Source of the DNA: Phycomyces blakesleeanus NRRL 1555(-)
Taxonomy: Eukaryota > Mucoromycota > Mucoromycetes > Mucorales > Phycomycetaceae
DNA: 64,000 bases
Direction: 5' to 3'
Assembly (NCBI RefSeq): GCF_001638985.1
Contig: NW_017265152.1
Location: 190,849-254,848 of the forward strand
In this document: in pieces, positions 16,292 through 26,522 of the stretch
Layout of the letters: each line of letters starts with the position of its first letter
Position numbering within the stretch: the first letter of the stretch is position 1
Notes under the pieces: model-generated
The model's database searches: none
What the model saw: only the letters and a program-made list of their open reading frames with translations
What the model was told of the DNA's origin: nothing
Position numbers and translations under genes: made by a program

Positions 16292-17518
16292 TTATTTTGG
16301 AGTAAGATCAATTGGTTGATCTAGATCAGAATGGAGAGAGAGCATGGCATTTCGGCGATCATGCTTGTTAAATTCTTTGAACTTATTCCAGTAAGTATCA
16401 AAGTTATCATCAATCTTATTTCTGGCACAACCTAAAAAAAATAATTCAGGAACGGTTGGCCATTTTCTAGAGATATTACGGGAAAGGTCAACTGTTGTCC
16501 AGTGATTACTGTTAACATGATTAAAAATCAGAGGTTGTCGTTGTTTGGTTTTGTTGTTGGGAAGGGCGAATGGGAGAAAGGTTGTTGAGGGGGTGTTGGG
16601 GTTGTCTGAGTAGACGCAGACTGGTCGTGTATATGTGTCCGCAGCTAGTTGAGCACAGTCGGGTGTGTTAAACCACATACTGGCGTCTGAACATACTGGG
16701 ATGAAGTTGGTGTTGGTGTTGCTGGTGTTGCTATAATCGAGTTGAGAGCCATGTTGAATGATTTTTTCTAGTTGGCTTGTGTCAGTGCCAAAGGTATTTG
16801 TGTACAATGTTTTGTATTTCGGCAGGGCGGCTAGCATATCCCTTTTTACAAGTGAAAACTTATTTTGATCTTTGTAGATCAAGTGGGCAAGGACCCGAAA
16901 ACCACACCATCCGTCAGCAGTAGGGCTAAACCCACCCTTGACATCATCGATTATCTCATGAGAGACAGGAAAACCGGGCTGGAATTTGACCCTCTTGCCA
17001 ACAGAGGTGCGATTATCATACTGGTAATCTTCTAAGGCGGTGGCGGGTCTTTTGAACCCATTTTTTTGGGGGGCATCGACTAAAAAGTATATAAGTATAA
17101 GACGATAGTTCTCTTTATGGATTCAATTACACTGTAAAATAAGAAAGCATATTACCTGGGTCGAGAGGCTCTTGTTTTATTTTTGTTGTTTTATTTTTGG
17201 TGGCATCGACTAAAAAGCATATTCGTGTAAGACGACATCCTTCCACATAAATTCAATTAAAGTAAAATAAAAACACATCTTACCAGGGTCAAGAGGCTCT
17301 TGCTTTATTTGTTTTATTTTGTTTTTGGTAGCATCGACTAAAAAAACATGAAAGTATAAGATGGGAATCCTTTCTCATAGATTCAATTACATTGTAAAAT
17401 AAGAACACATCTTACCTGGGTTGAGAGGCTCTTGTTTGTTTTTGTTTTGTTTTTTGTTTTTTGTTTTTTGTGTAGCTGCAGGCTTTCCCTCCCTCATTTT
17501 AGCTCTCAGTCTAACCAT
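16292..17518 (-). CDS. Transposon-borne OTU-like cysteine protease
   Basis: Second gene of MULE copy 2, predicted to be a cysteine protease of the OTU (ovarian-tumour deubiquitinase) type. Exons, complement of 16292-17079, 17156-17209, 17284-17337, 17416-17518 (about 332 aa), all in the same phase. The nucleophile motif TADGWCGFRVLAHLIY (Cys near residue 131) is the OTU D-G-x-C-x-F-R signature. FNHVNSNHWTTVDLS (His near residue 262) fits the catalytic His strand. The three small 5' exons are repeats: each ends with K-Q-E-P-L-(D/N)-P, two preceded by Ile to give I-K-Q-E-P, and two are exactly 54 nt inside ~129-bp direct repeats. It starts 61 bp downstream of the transposase stop on the same strand. 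Its substrate and its role for the element are unknown; processing of a transposon protein or removal of host ubiquitin marks are both only inferences. Confidence 0.8.
17073..17450. repeat. Triplicated exon-intron unit (~129 bp direct repeats)
   Basis: Three direct repeats spaced 130 and 128 bp (GCATCGACTAAAAA at 17073, 17203 and 17331). On the minus strand each carries a small exon ending AAGAGCCTCT(T/C)GACCC, a GTAAGATG/GTAATATG donor, a short intron and a TTTTTAG acceptor. The repeats have diverged slightly, yet all splice sites and the reading phase are kept. Copy 1 has only one such unit. Confidence 0.85.
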
Positions 17519-17579
17519 TGCCTTAAGGCCAGCCTAGTATTTCAAGATACATATTAGTACTTTGTTATGTTATTTTTTT

Positions 17580-19584
17580 TTATCTTACATGACCAGACGA
17601 AACACTGATCTTCCTCCAGTTTGCCCGACCAAAGTCTTTGGGAAGGTATTTGGGACGTGCACCACCCTTTCTTCTGCCAGGATATTTAATTTTTTCTGGG
17701 GCTTGAAAGTTAATCGAAGGGTGCCCAGTTTTGCCTTCGAATTCAGAAGTGACCTTCTTGATCTTATTCAGGAGGTTAGCCACTTGCTGGCTGCCCTCAC
17801 AGGACCGAAACAGTGACTCGAGTTTAATTACTTCTTCCATCCACACCTCTGGTCTTTCCTCAAGCTGGAAGTTTTCCCGACAAGTGTTGTCCCTTGGCTT
17901 TACATTACGAGGATCAATAACCCACCTTTCAGGGATATCAGAAATATAGATATCCCTTCCAGCAGGCAAAGAATGGCGACAAGGTAGACCATACTGGAGC
18001 TTGTTCATGCATTCACAAACAATACTGCTTTCACATTTCAGTCGAACCTCTTGGTCTATTACCAGTAAAGCTCGCTTTGAGACCTTCATGAGCAGTCTAG
18101 ACAAAAGCTTGTTTCGTCCAACAAGAGGGTCAACCGTGGTAGATTCCCTGATCTCCACATTCCGGAAGTCTCTCTCAAGCCTCTCGATATATCTTGAAAT
18201 ATTTTCAAAGGCGAGATCCAGAGAAGCTATTGCAGATATACCTCTCTTTAAGGCTTGATGGGCACTTTCCACTCTTTGAGATGTTGTGCATCCAAAATGC
18301 ATTATCTTCTGAGTAAGATAACCTGCCCACTTCTCTTGGCATGTAATCCACCTGTCATGAAAATATGCCGAGACTGGCGCTTTCACATTGCCATTTTCTA
18401 CTTCGGAACCAGCAGATACAGCGTTGAACTTATTCAGCGCCCAGTCAAACTCCTTCTTACTTTTGCTATGGATAATATTGGATATATATCCCGTCAGCTC
18501 TTCCTTTTTTTTGTACCGAGCCAACTTTTCCCGAAAAAGTCTTTTCCACACTATTCAGCATGTGCCAGTAACAAAGCAGCTTGCTGTTGTTCGGAAACTC
18601 AACATCAAGAGCGTTCATAAGTGCAGCACACTTGTCTGTCACAAAAACTGTGCTAAGAGCCTTGTCTTCAAAAACAAGTGCCTTGAGTTGCTGGAGGAAC
18701 CAAAGATATGTGCCTTGCTGCTCGTTAGAGACCCAGGCAAAGGCAATGGGAAACGATTTGAGGGTTTCTCCTCCGAGGTTGTGGATACCTTCCACGCAAA
18801 TCAGCGGCATTGACAAGTTATTGGTAGAATATGTAGCATCTACCACCATAACTTCTGAGAAGCGACGAGCTCTCTCCATCATCTTCTGATTGGTAAAAAA
18901 CACCCTCTCCAGCGAATTGTCCCCGTTTACATCATAATGCACCTGGTAACCTTTTGCTTCCATCATCTTAACAAGTCCAGTACCCGCATTCTGGGCAACA
19001 GGGGCAGAAACTCGAGCAAAGGCAGCCTTGATATTGTTGATATCGCTAACGTACAGCTTATGACCATCGTCTTTTTCGTCTGTGATAGCCCTTTGGATCT
19101 CACGAGTCTTGGCCTTTGTCTCAACAAGTTTAGATATCTGCTTGGCGTCTTCGGCAGTAACTCTCGACAATCTGCCTTTCAGAGTCGATTCCAAGCATTT
19201 GTCATCAAGAGGATGATTGTGATGGCTCTTCATTTCACTAGAAGCTTTCAAGGGAAGATATCCTTTGATTCCTTTCTTGTAAGATAGCTTTATCATGTAA
19301 GGACATCCGGTTTTCGAACTAGGGCGGATTTTTACGCGATCGCAGTCTTCAAGTTTATGGGTGTTTCTATAGTGACCACCCCTGGCGCACTTTAAGTAAA
19401 CCCGGGTTGGTTTACGGTCTTTAGTTGCAAGAGTGAAGTTGTTAACAAGTGCATACTCCTGCATCTTAGAAATAGCCACAGTCATGTTGGAATAGCCATT
19501 GACTGGTGTAGTGGGAAAGTCTTGTTGAACGGGATAATATTCATTTCCGTCGATAAAAATTGATTCTTTATTGATAGTATTCAT
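17580..19584 (-). pseudogene. MULE transposase with a single frameshift (copy 2)
   Basis: Transposase of the Mutator/FAR1 type, which would cut and join the element through a DDE-type RNase H fold. It starts at the ATG at 19584. A FAR1/GCM-like Cys-His DNA-binding region (YLKCARGGHYRN...TGCPY...HHNHPLD) spans about residues 60-125. The MULE catalytic core has VVDATYS, then VTDKCAALMN and CYWHMLNS, and downstream TTSQRVESAHQALK, which supplies the probable third acidic residue. A SWIM zinc finger (CECMN...LPCRHS, C-x-C...C-x-H) follows, and the protein ends at 17580. The two reading frames (19584-18466 and 18551-17580) are joined only if one A is removed from the A8 run (plus-strand T8 at 18505-18512); copy 1 has the uninterrupted frame here. 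A sequencing or assembly error in the homopolymer would make this an intact gene. Confidence 0.88.
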
Positions 19585-19932
19585 GTTGAAGTGATTTCTA
19601 TTGAGCGATTGTTAACATCGTTTTTACAAATACTAATTTGTAATGATAGAAGTAGCACTCTTGTTTCTTCTGATAAAAACACTATATTATGTAAAAGATG
19701 TCTAATTCTTACAAGATGAATATATAAAAGAAAAGAAGGTTTTATAACGGGTCTTTCACTAATTTCTTCAGGACACAACTTTTTTTTGCTTTCAGGTACT
19801 CTGTTACCATTGAAGGCCGGACCATAGTCACTTTTCAGGAGTCCGGTACATAATTAAAATCGGTGTTTAGAATATTTTTAGTACTCTATAGAAACGTCGT
19901 GCCCGAGAGGAAAAGCGTCGGGCCCGAATAAT

Positions 19933-20520
19933 AGCTGATATCTGCCAATCTCATCAATAACACTCCAATAAATACCATAAGAAAATCTGTACCATATTAT
20001 ATTGTGTTAAAAACCAAAGTGATAAAATAACACCCGAATGAAATAGCACACCAATAGATATATAGATATATAGATATCACAATTTTCAAAGAAACTGTGT
20101 CATATATCCCTAAGCACACGACACCTATTTTGGAAGATGCGAGATATTTTATTTTATACTTTTGAAAAAGAAAACAAGTGCGAAGGTCAGTATTGAGCAC
20201 GTGACATTGATTTCACTACCAAGTAACATTGACTTTCATACGTCATTATATTGGTTTTAGGGAAGACAGTGATGGTTGTTTTTAAGCATTAGATCTCCAA
20301 AATTCAATTTTTAATATTACCAATACCTCAAGAATAGTCGAATAAAATACATAGCTCACATAGTGGCCCAAGCGCATTAAAATACATTTAAATACGTCGT
20401 ACTATTAGTGACTCAAATGACGCTTAATCTTATTCCGTACCCAAAACTTCCCCACTTGATAACTTAAAAAATAGAAGCAGAAAAAAAGTCACATGATAGG
20501 TTGCTAAAATACGAAGAGCC
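19933..20520. other. Intergenic region right of the transposon island
   Basis: AT-rich DNA between the outer terminal repeat of copy 2 and the next open frame. I see no gene, RNA or repeat that I can support. Confidence 0.4.
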
Positions 20521-20919
20521 ATGCGTTGCCCTGGAAAAGACACCGCTACTAACTCACCTTTAGGAAGACCTTCTGGTCTTAGTTCATGGGAATCTGTAAT
20601 GAAAATGTCTGACATTCAATCGTGTGCGACAAACCAAGTTGAACTTGCTTCAAACCAATCGAGAATTCTTGATCGCCCTCACAGACCATTATTATCCAAG
20701 ATAGGTACTTTTTACCTCTTTATGTATTTTAGTAGTGGCCGAAAAGCCACCCGCTTAGGTAGGTATTATTTCCATGTTCCTAGAATCCGATTCTTCTTCT
20801 TCTTTTTTTTAAGCATTTGGAAGATCCAATAGCACAAGATGTTCTATTTTGGCCATCTGATATCCCAATATGTGTTGCTCAAACCATTCCACGTGCGCCT
20901 ACTGAACAAGTTCCTTATT
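20521..20919 (+). other. Possible small spliced gene, frame not resolved
   Basis: An ATG at 20521 opens 61 codons (MRCPGKDTATNSPLGRPSGL...) ending at a plausible donor (GTACTT at 20705). A second block, VVAEKPPA, follows an acceptor at about 20733. A third, LEDPIAQDVLFWPSDIPICV..., runs to a stop at 20917-20919. The three blocks read like protein, but joining blocks 2 and 3 at the obvious donor (GTAGGT) would include a TAG codon, so my exon model fails or the gene is broken. I recognise no domain. Confidence 0.25.
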
Positions 20920-21228
20920 GATCTTGTGGAGTCTCAATGCGGCACACCATGACCATAGTTTCACTGGACTTAATTGCCCAGAGTAGCAGCGAAAAGGAGG
21001 TCGAAGAAGAGCTCCATTCTAAAAAAGATACCAAAAAAGAAACACCGTCAGATAGACTGAGACTTTTTTTTTTCTTTTTTTTTTCTTTCTTTTTACTTTC
21101 CTTTTTGTACTGTGACGGGAGAAAAGACCAGAAAAATTGAGCACACGAGCCAATTTGTCTCTTTTCCGAGTTGCTCATTCCACTCCACCATCTCTTACTT
21201 ACCGAGACAACCCAAACCATTTACCATA

Positions 21229-23239
21229 ATGTCCACTAATACAGATGGCCCTCAGAAACAAAACTGGTTTAATCAGAATGACAGGTCTGAATCCGATGCT
21301 TACCTTTCACTCATGCTATCTGAATACCTCGACAACCAGGCCGTTCTTCCAATAGTTCCAGAAAGCCCTATAGTTGAAGAACCACAAAAACTTGCAGTGG
21401 CCGAACAAGTTCAATTGACAGAACTTATCTGGTGAGTTTACTGCTAAGTAAGCTTTCCTCCCCTTCAATATATATAAACAAAAGGACCCAAAAATAGATG
21501 TACATGTATGTAGCTCTGCGTAGATAATCTTTCTCTGACCACTATTATTTTCTTTCACTTTTTCTGTGCGTGTTTATGCGTGATAGGGTACCTGCTAATA
21601 AGCATCCTCAGATAGCACCCGGAGAATTCGTCAATTGGATCAATACGCACCCAACAAATCCAGCTAGACGAACTTCCGAAATAAAACGACGTAACTCTTC
21701 TCTATCCCAGTCGCATGTTTCAGAAGATGAAGACAACCTTTCTGTTAAAACCAGTAGATCCCGATCAGCCAAAAGCACCCATTCACCCTCAACAAAACAA
21801 AAAGACAGCCAACAAAAGACTTTTAAAGATGATACAATGGAGACAATTCAAGAAATTGAAAAAGGTATAGTTTGATGATCGGTACCTTTAGTTTTAATAC
21901 TTTTTATTTTATTTTGCTCACACCCGAAAAATTTCATTTAGATGCAAATAATCAGTTGGATTTTATGGATACCATGCCAGTTGTACCAAAGGAAAGTAAA
22001 TCCCTCCTCCGACGATCGGCCTTCTCAGCAAGAGGAAAAACTCGCAAGGAGGCTCTCGAAAGAGAACGAAAGGATCCTAGACGCACAATGTCTCAAAGAA
22101 GACCGAGTGATAAAGAAATTCCGCCCATGACAGATGAGGGTATAAGTCTATACGATCGGCCCGTGTGCATGAGCGAGTGGGTTGATCTCGGTAATGCGAC
22201 CTTTTCAGACGATTCGCAGCTCGGAATTTTGTCGAGAGTACATGATGCGGAGACTCAAGTATTTTCGCAACTCATGGACGAGTCCTTCCAGGAGGAGGAA
22301 GAACAGCAACAACCCGAGAAGCATACAATTGAAGTGGAAGAAGAACTTTCTTCCAAAATTGAAGTGGAGGAAGAGCAGCCTTTGCCTCAGAAGCTAATAG
22401 AAAAGCCCAGGCCAACAATCTCAGAAGCTACCATAAAGCGGCCGACGATTGACCGAGTGAAATCTAAACATGAGAAAAAACCTTCCTGGCTTTCTGGACT
22501 TTTCAATGACAAGGAAAAAAAGGTTCGTAGCTCAACACGGAGAGTAGAAGATGAACAGGTCAGCAGACTATTGGAAGAAAGACGACTAGAAGAAAGACGA
22601 CTGGAGAACAAACGACTCGAGGAGAGGCGTGCAGCAGAGAAGCGCTTGGAAGAGCGGCGACTAGAAGAAAAACGTTTAGAGGAGAAGAGATATTCCGCCC
22701 AAGCAACAAAGAAGCAGAGTGGACTTGCGTCTTTGTTTGGTCGATCATTATCTATCAAACCAAAGGCAGAGCCCAAATTTGTTGAGCCTAAGAAGAAGAA
22801 ACGAATCAACCAGCAGGATATTATACCGCCTCAGTTTATCAATAGTTACCGACTGCCGCTTCATGTTGAGCGGGCAGTTTATCGGTTGTCACATTATAAA
22901 TTAGAGAATCCCCACAGACCATTACGCCACCAAGTACTGATATCCAATTTCATGTTCTGGTACCTATCTATCATCAACCAGCATGACAACTTTGCCCAAG
23001 CACCTCAGCAGCAATACGTTTCCAACTCTCCACACCAAGACGACTATTCTTCACAGTTTCATAAAAAAGGCAAAATGAGCCGGTTTATCATTTCAGCCAA
23101 GAAGCGAAAGGATGGACCAAAGACATTATTGAAGGACAAGTGGGAAGATAAATCTAGGCCACCTGCACCACAACACGCTCAAGATAATCATAGTTCAGAC
23201 GAAGAAGACAATGTACCATTGAGCTACTACAAACAATAG
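21229..23239 (+). CDS. Zds-family protein (PP2A regulator-like)
   Basis: Three exons, 21229-21431, 21587-21864 and 21942-23239 (about 592 aa). The protein is mostly disordered and charged. Residues around 340-375 are a run of LEERRLEE/LEEKRLEE-type hexapeptides likely to form a long single helix or coiled coil. Near residues 460-510 lies the diagnostic block YRLPLHVERAVYRLSHYKLE...HRPLRHQVLISNFMFWYLSIIN, which matches the conserved C-terminal domain of yeast Zds1/Zds2. In yeast that domain binds PP2A-Cdc55 and links it to mitotic exit and polarity; that function is inferred here by family only. Earlier conserved pieces are EFVNWINTHPT and the SEWVDLGNATFSDDSQ region. The next gene downstream on the same strand is a protein phosphatase catalytic subunit, but of another class. 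Confidence 0.85.
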
Positions 23240-24087
23240 CCTCTACACCATCAAAGACATCAACTACTTTATTTCCCTTCCTTTTCTCTCTCTCTCTCTT
23301 TTTGCTTTACTTTTAATTGTCATATCACACATCTCCGTTTCTTTTTATCTCTCTCTCTCTTTATATATTTTCATAGTTAATAGAAAACACACAAACAAAC
23401 AAGAACACAAAACAAAAAGAAAGAAATCGAACACCGATCTATATGGTTTCAAAAAGCTATTTATCAATAGGAAACTACCCAACTCAAATTGTTAACTTTT
23501 CTTGGGATAAAATGGTGTTAACAATTCAATTATTTGCTAGTAGATTATTGCAAGCTAAATTGTGACTAGAATAGGCTATAGACCCTAGAAATATACATAC
23601 AAATATAGCATGTCATGCTGTATAATTTACCGTTAGGAAAGTAGTGCCAATAATTGCGTTAAACAGAATGTGTATATATTTCAATATGGGTAAACGATAA
23701 CGACATGCACTTGTCCTATAATGTCTCCAGTGCACGTCATTTTCCATCTTAAGACCACACTTCTCTAGGATTGTACAAACACCTTAATTATCTTTCACAG
23801 CTCTACAAAAAAAACAGTGAAAAATACATCTTGTTTACAAATCCAAAATCTTGTAAGATATATACACACACATATATATATATTTAATACTTTACTACAG
23901 CATCATTTACAAACAAGAAAAAAAAGCATAAAAAATATATACTTGGAGACTAATCGTTTCCTAAAAAAGGAAATAACCTGTAGACTGCGGGGTTTATATT
24001 ATCCAAATCATTTTTCTTTTTATTTTATTTTATATAGGGTTTTGTGGTTACTGTGGTTACAGTTTCTTACTTGTCTTTATTATTGAC
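23240..24087. other. Intergenic region with CT-rich tracts
   Basis: Between the Zds-like stop and the phosphatase start. It begins with CT-rich runs (23281-23360) that probably belong to the 3' UTR, then ordinary AT-rich sequence. No further feature is supported. Confidence 0.4.
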
Positions 24088-25754
24088 ATGGGCAACGTAC
24101 AATCCAGACTTCAGAAAAAGTCTAAACGCGTAAAGAACAAGACCAAGAGTTCTCCTCCTCCTCAACGTGAACTTATTGAAAATGAGACAAGCACGACTAC
24201 TGCTCACTCTTCCAACTCTATTCTCATCACTCGCCCAGTCGCACCTCCAAGTCCACCCATCTCATCACTTACTCGCCTGAATCCCGATTATCCTGTTTCG
24301 AAAGACGATGAATCCGTCGAATCCTTCGAATCCGAACCTGAATCCGGACAGCCTAGACTATTATCTTCTGACTACTGGCCAACACATACAAACAATACTA
24401 CCGGACTCCCTCAGGAGATCGACGCTGACCAACTGACAGCCGGAGGTGACAATAATAACAATCAGTTAACCTCTCGTTCCTTTCAGAGCGTGCATTCGAC
24501 ACAGATCGATGAATATATCCAACGCCTTTTGGATGCAGGTTACACCCGAGTTTCTCGGCAGTTCTGTCTAAAATCAGCCGAAGTCAATGCGATATGTCAA
24601 GGAGCAATGGAGATATTTCTTGGTCAGCCTGTAAGTTTTATTATTATTATTATTATACTTTGAGAAAATAAATAAATAAACAGACAAATAAATAAAGGGA
24701 GAATACACAACTAACGGTTTATACAACAATTTGATTATAGACTCTACTAGAGCTGTCTCCCCCGGTCAAGATTGTCGGTGATACACATGGTCAGTACACA
24801 GATCTAATTCGATTATTTGAGATGGGCGGGTTCCCGCCAAGTTCAAATTACCTCTTCCTTGGTGACTATGTTGATCGTGGCAAGCAAAGCCTAGAGACAT
24901 TTTTGTTGTTACTGTGTTATAAGATCAAGTACCCAGAAAACTTCTTCCTTTTGAGAGGAAATCACGAGTGTGCCAATGTAACAAAAGGTATGCATGGAAA
25001 AGATATGCGAATGAACTAATTATCAGTAGATATATATATATATATATATATATAAAAGAAAGAAGAAGCCAAAATGTACTGAAAGTCCATCGATAGTCTA
25101 TGGATTTTATGATGAGTGCAAGCGAAGATTGAGCTCAAGGATGTGGCGTGTATTTGTGGATGTATTCAATACATTGCCAATTGCTGCTCTGGTGGCAGGC
25201 AAGATATTTTGCGTTCATGGTGGACTTTCTCCATCTCTAAAGGATATGGACGAGATTCGGAATATCCCGAGACCTACCGAAGTGCCTGGATACGGCCTTC
25301 TTAACGATCTTCTCTGGTCAGACCCTTCAGAAGCAACGGCTGAATGGGAAGATAATGAGCGCGGGGTATCCTATTGCTTTGGTACAAAGGTCATTGATGA
25401 TTTTCTCAACAAATTTGATCTTGACCTTGTTTGTCGTGCACATATGGTTGTCGAGGATGGTTATGAGTTTTTCAATGATCGAACCCTTGTAACAGTGTTT
25501 TCTGCACCAAATTACTGGTAAGCTTTCGTTATTCTCTTGGTAAATAATTGTGAGTTATTAACATTATCATCTATATCCCCACCACATATATATAAACATA
25601 TTGCAATTGTCGTCTTGCCTTTAGTGGTGAATTTGACAACTTTGGGGCAATTATGAGCGTAAATGAAGAGCTCTTGTGTAGTTTTGAGCTTCTCACACCA
25701 GCAGATCACCCGCTTGCAAAGGAGCGACTAAAAGCCCAGGAGCAGGCAAGGTAA
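24088..25754 (+). CDS. Ppz-type serine/threonine protein phosphatase
   Basis: Type-1-like phosphatase catalytic subunit with a long basic/Ser-rich N-terminal extension, as in yeast Ppz1/Ppz2, which control ion homeostasis and cell integrity. Exons 24088-24630, 24741-24987, 25097-25517, 25625-25754 (about 446 aa). It begins [13 protein letters not shown], a good N-myristoylation sequence (Gly2) followed by basic residues, as in Ppz. The metallophosphatase motifs are all present: [41 protein letters not shown] and SAPNYCGEFDN. The last exon reads through AGG to a TAA at 25752-25754; the AG-GTAAAA there is also a donor-like site, so a further small exon cannot be excluded. The N-terminal extension (~150 residues) is shorter than in budding yeast Ppz1. 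Confidence 0.9.
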
Positions 25755-26522
25755 AAACATCAATTCTTAGTTAATGAATACCTCTCTTACTATATCTTTA
25801 AATAAGAAAGCAAAATATGTATACTGACTATCATTCCTTGTAGTTATTTGGCCAAATAGATTGATAATTATCTCTTAGAATCTTGCTTTTATATCTTCTT
25901 CTTCTTCTTCTTTTGCTTGCTTGCTTGTTTGTTTTTCGTTTGCTTTTGTTTTTTTTTTCTACTTTTACTTCTTTCTATTACTATTATTAACCTACCATAG
26001 TTTTATTCTCGTATATCCCTCTTCTTCTTCTTATTCTCCTTCATTTTTCGTTACCCACTTCAACTATATTACCACTGTATACATTTATAAATATACACAT
26101 GTACATACATACATGCAAATTTGTGTGTATGTATATGCTTTATATCACTTTCAATCACTTTACAATTCATAATATTTAAATATTTATATATATGTAACTC
26201 CTTTAAAAAATATACATAAAATAAAATTGATAAGGATAAACCACATCCGAGTAAAGTCTTCCCCTTAAATTAAGATAAGAATATTATTTTCTTAAAATTA
26301 ATAGTAATTGATGATACCAATTAACTTAAGTTTATCTTTCTTTTTTTTTTAATTAAAAAAAAAATGGGTTTGAGATACGTCACCCTTTCAACAAGGCCAT
26401 GTGTCGGAATCTAAATATCCCAGTGCCCTCAAAAAAAACAACCATACCAACAAAGCAACATATAATTTTTTTTTTTTTTTTTGCAATTTTTCTTCTTCTC
26501 TAAACTCCCCACTCCATTTAAC
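25755..26522. other. Intergenic region with pyrimidine tracts
   Basis: Contains CTT/TTC-rich stretches (25890-26060) and a T/A palindrome near 26341-26364, then the short leader of the complex I gene. No gene is seen. Confidence 0.4.

Larger units (their letters stand above)
14513..19932 (-). mobile_element. Mutator-like (MULE-OTU) transposon copy 2, near-intact
   Basis: Minus-oriented copy of about 5.4 kb. Terminal inverted repeats of roughly 50 bp occur at 14513-14566 (ATTATTCGGGCCAGACACTT...) and 19879-19932 (reverse complement ATTATTCGGGCCCGACGCTT...); both continue with CCTCTCGGGCACGACGTTTC. Reading on the minus strand: leader, transposase 19584 to 17580, OTU protease gene 17518 to 16292, a 3' non-coding region with a 52-bp tandem array, then the far terminal repeat. 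The transposase has a single one-base frameshift; the OTU gene is intact. I could not find a clear 8-10 bp target duplication. Shared bases just outside (TCAGCTA on the transposase side of both copies) hint the true end may lie a few bases further out. Confidence 0.85.

Noticed and set aside
20915..21220. 101-codon minus-strand ORF with poly-Lys
   Set aside because: The Lys/Glu run comes from a T/C tract at 21060-21100; no family resemblance and it overlaps the leader of the Zds-like gene.
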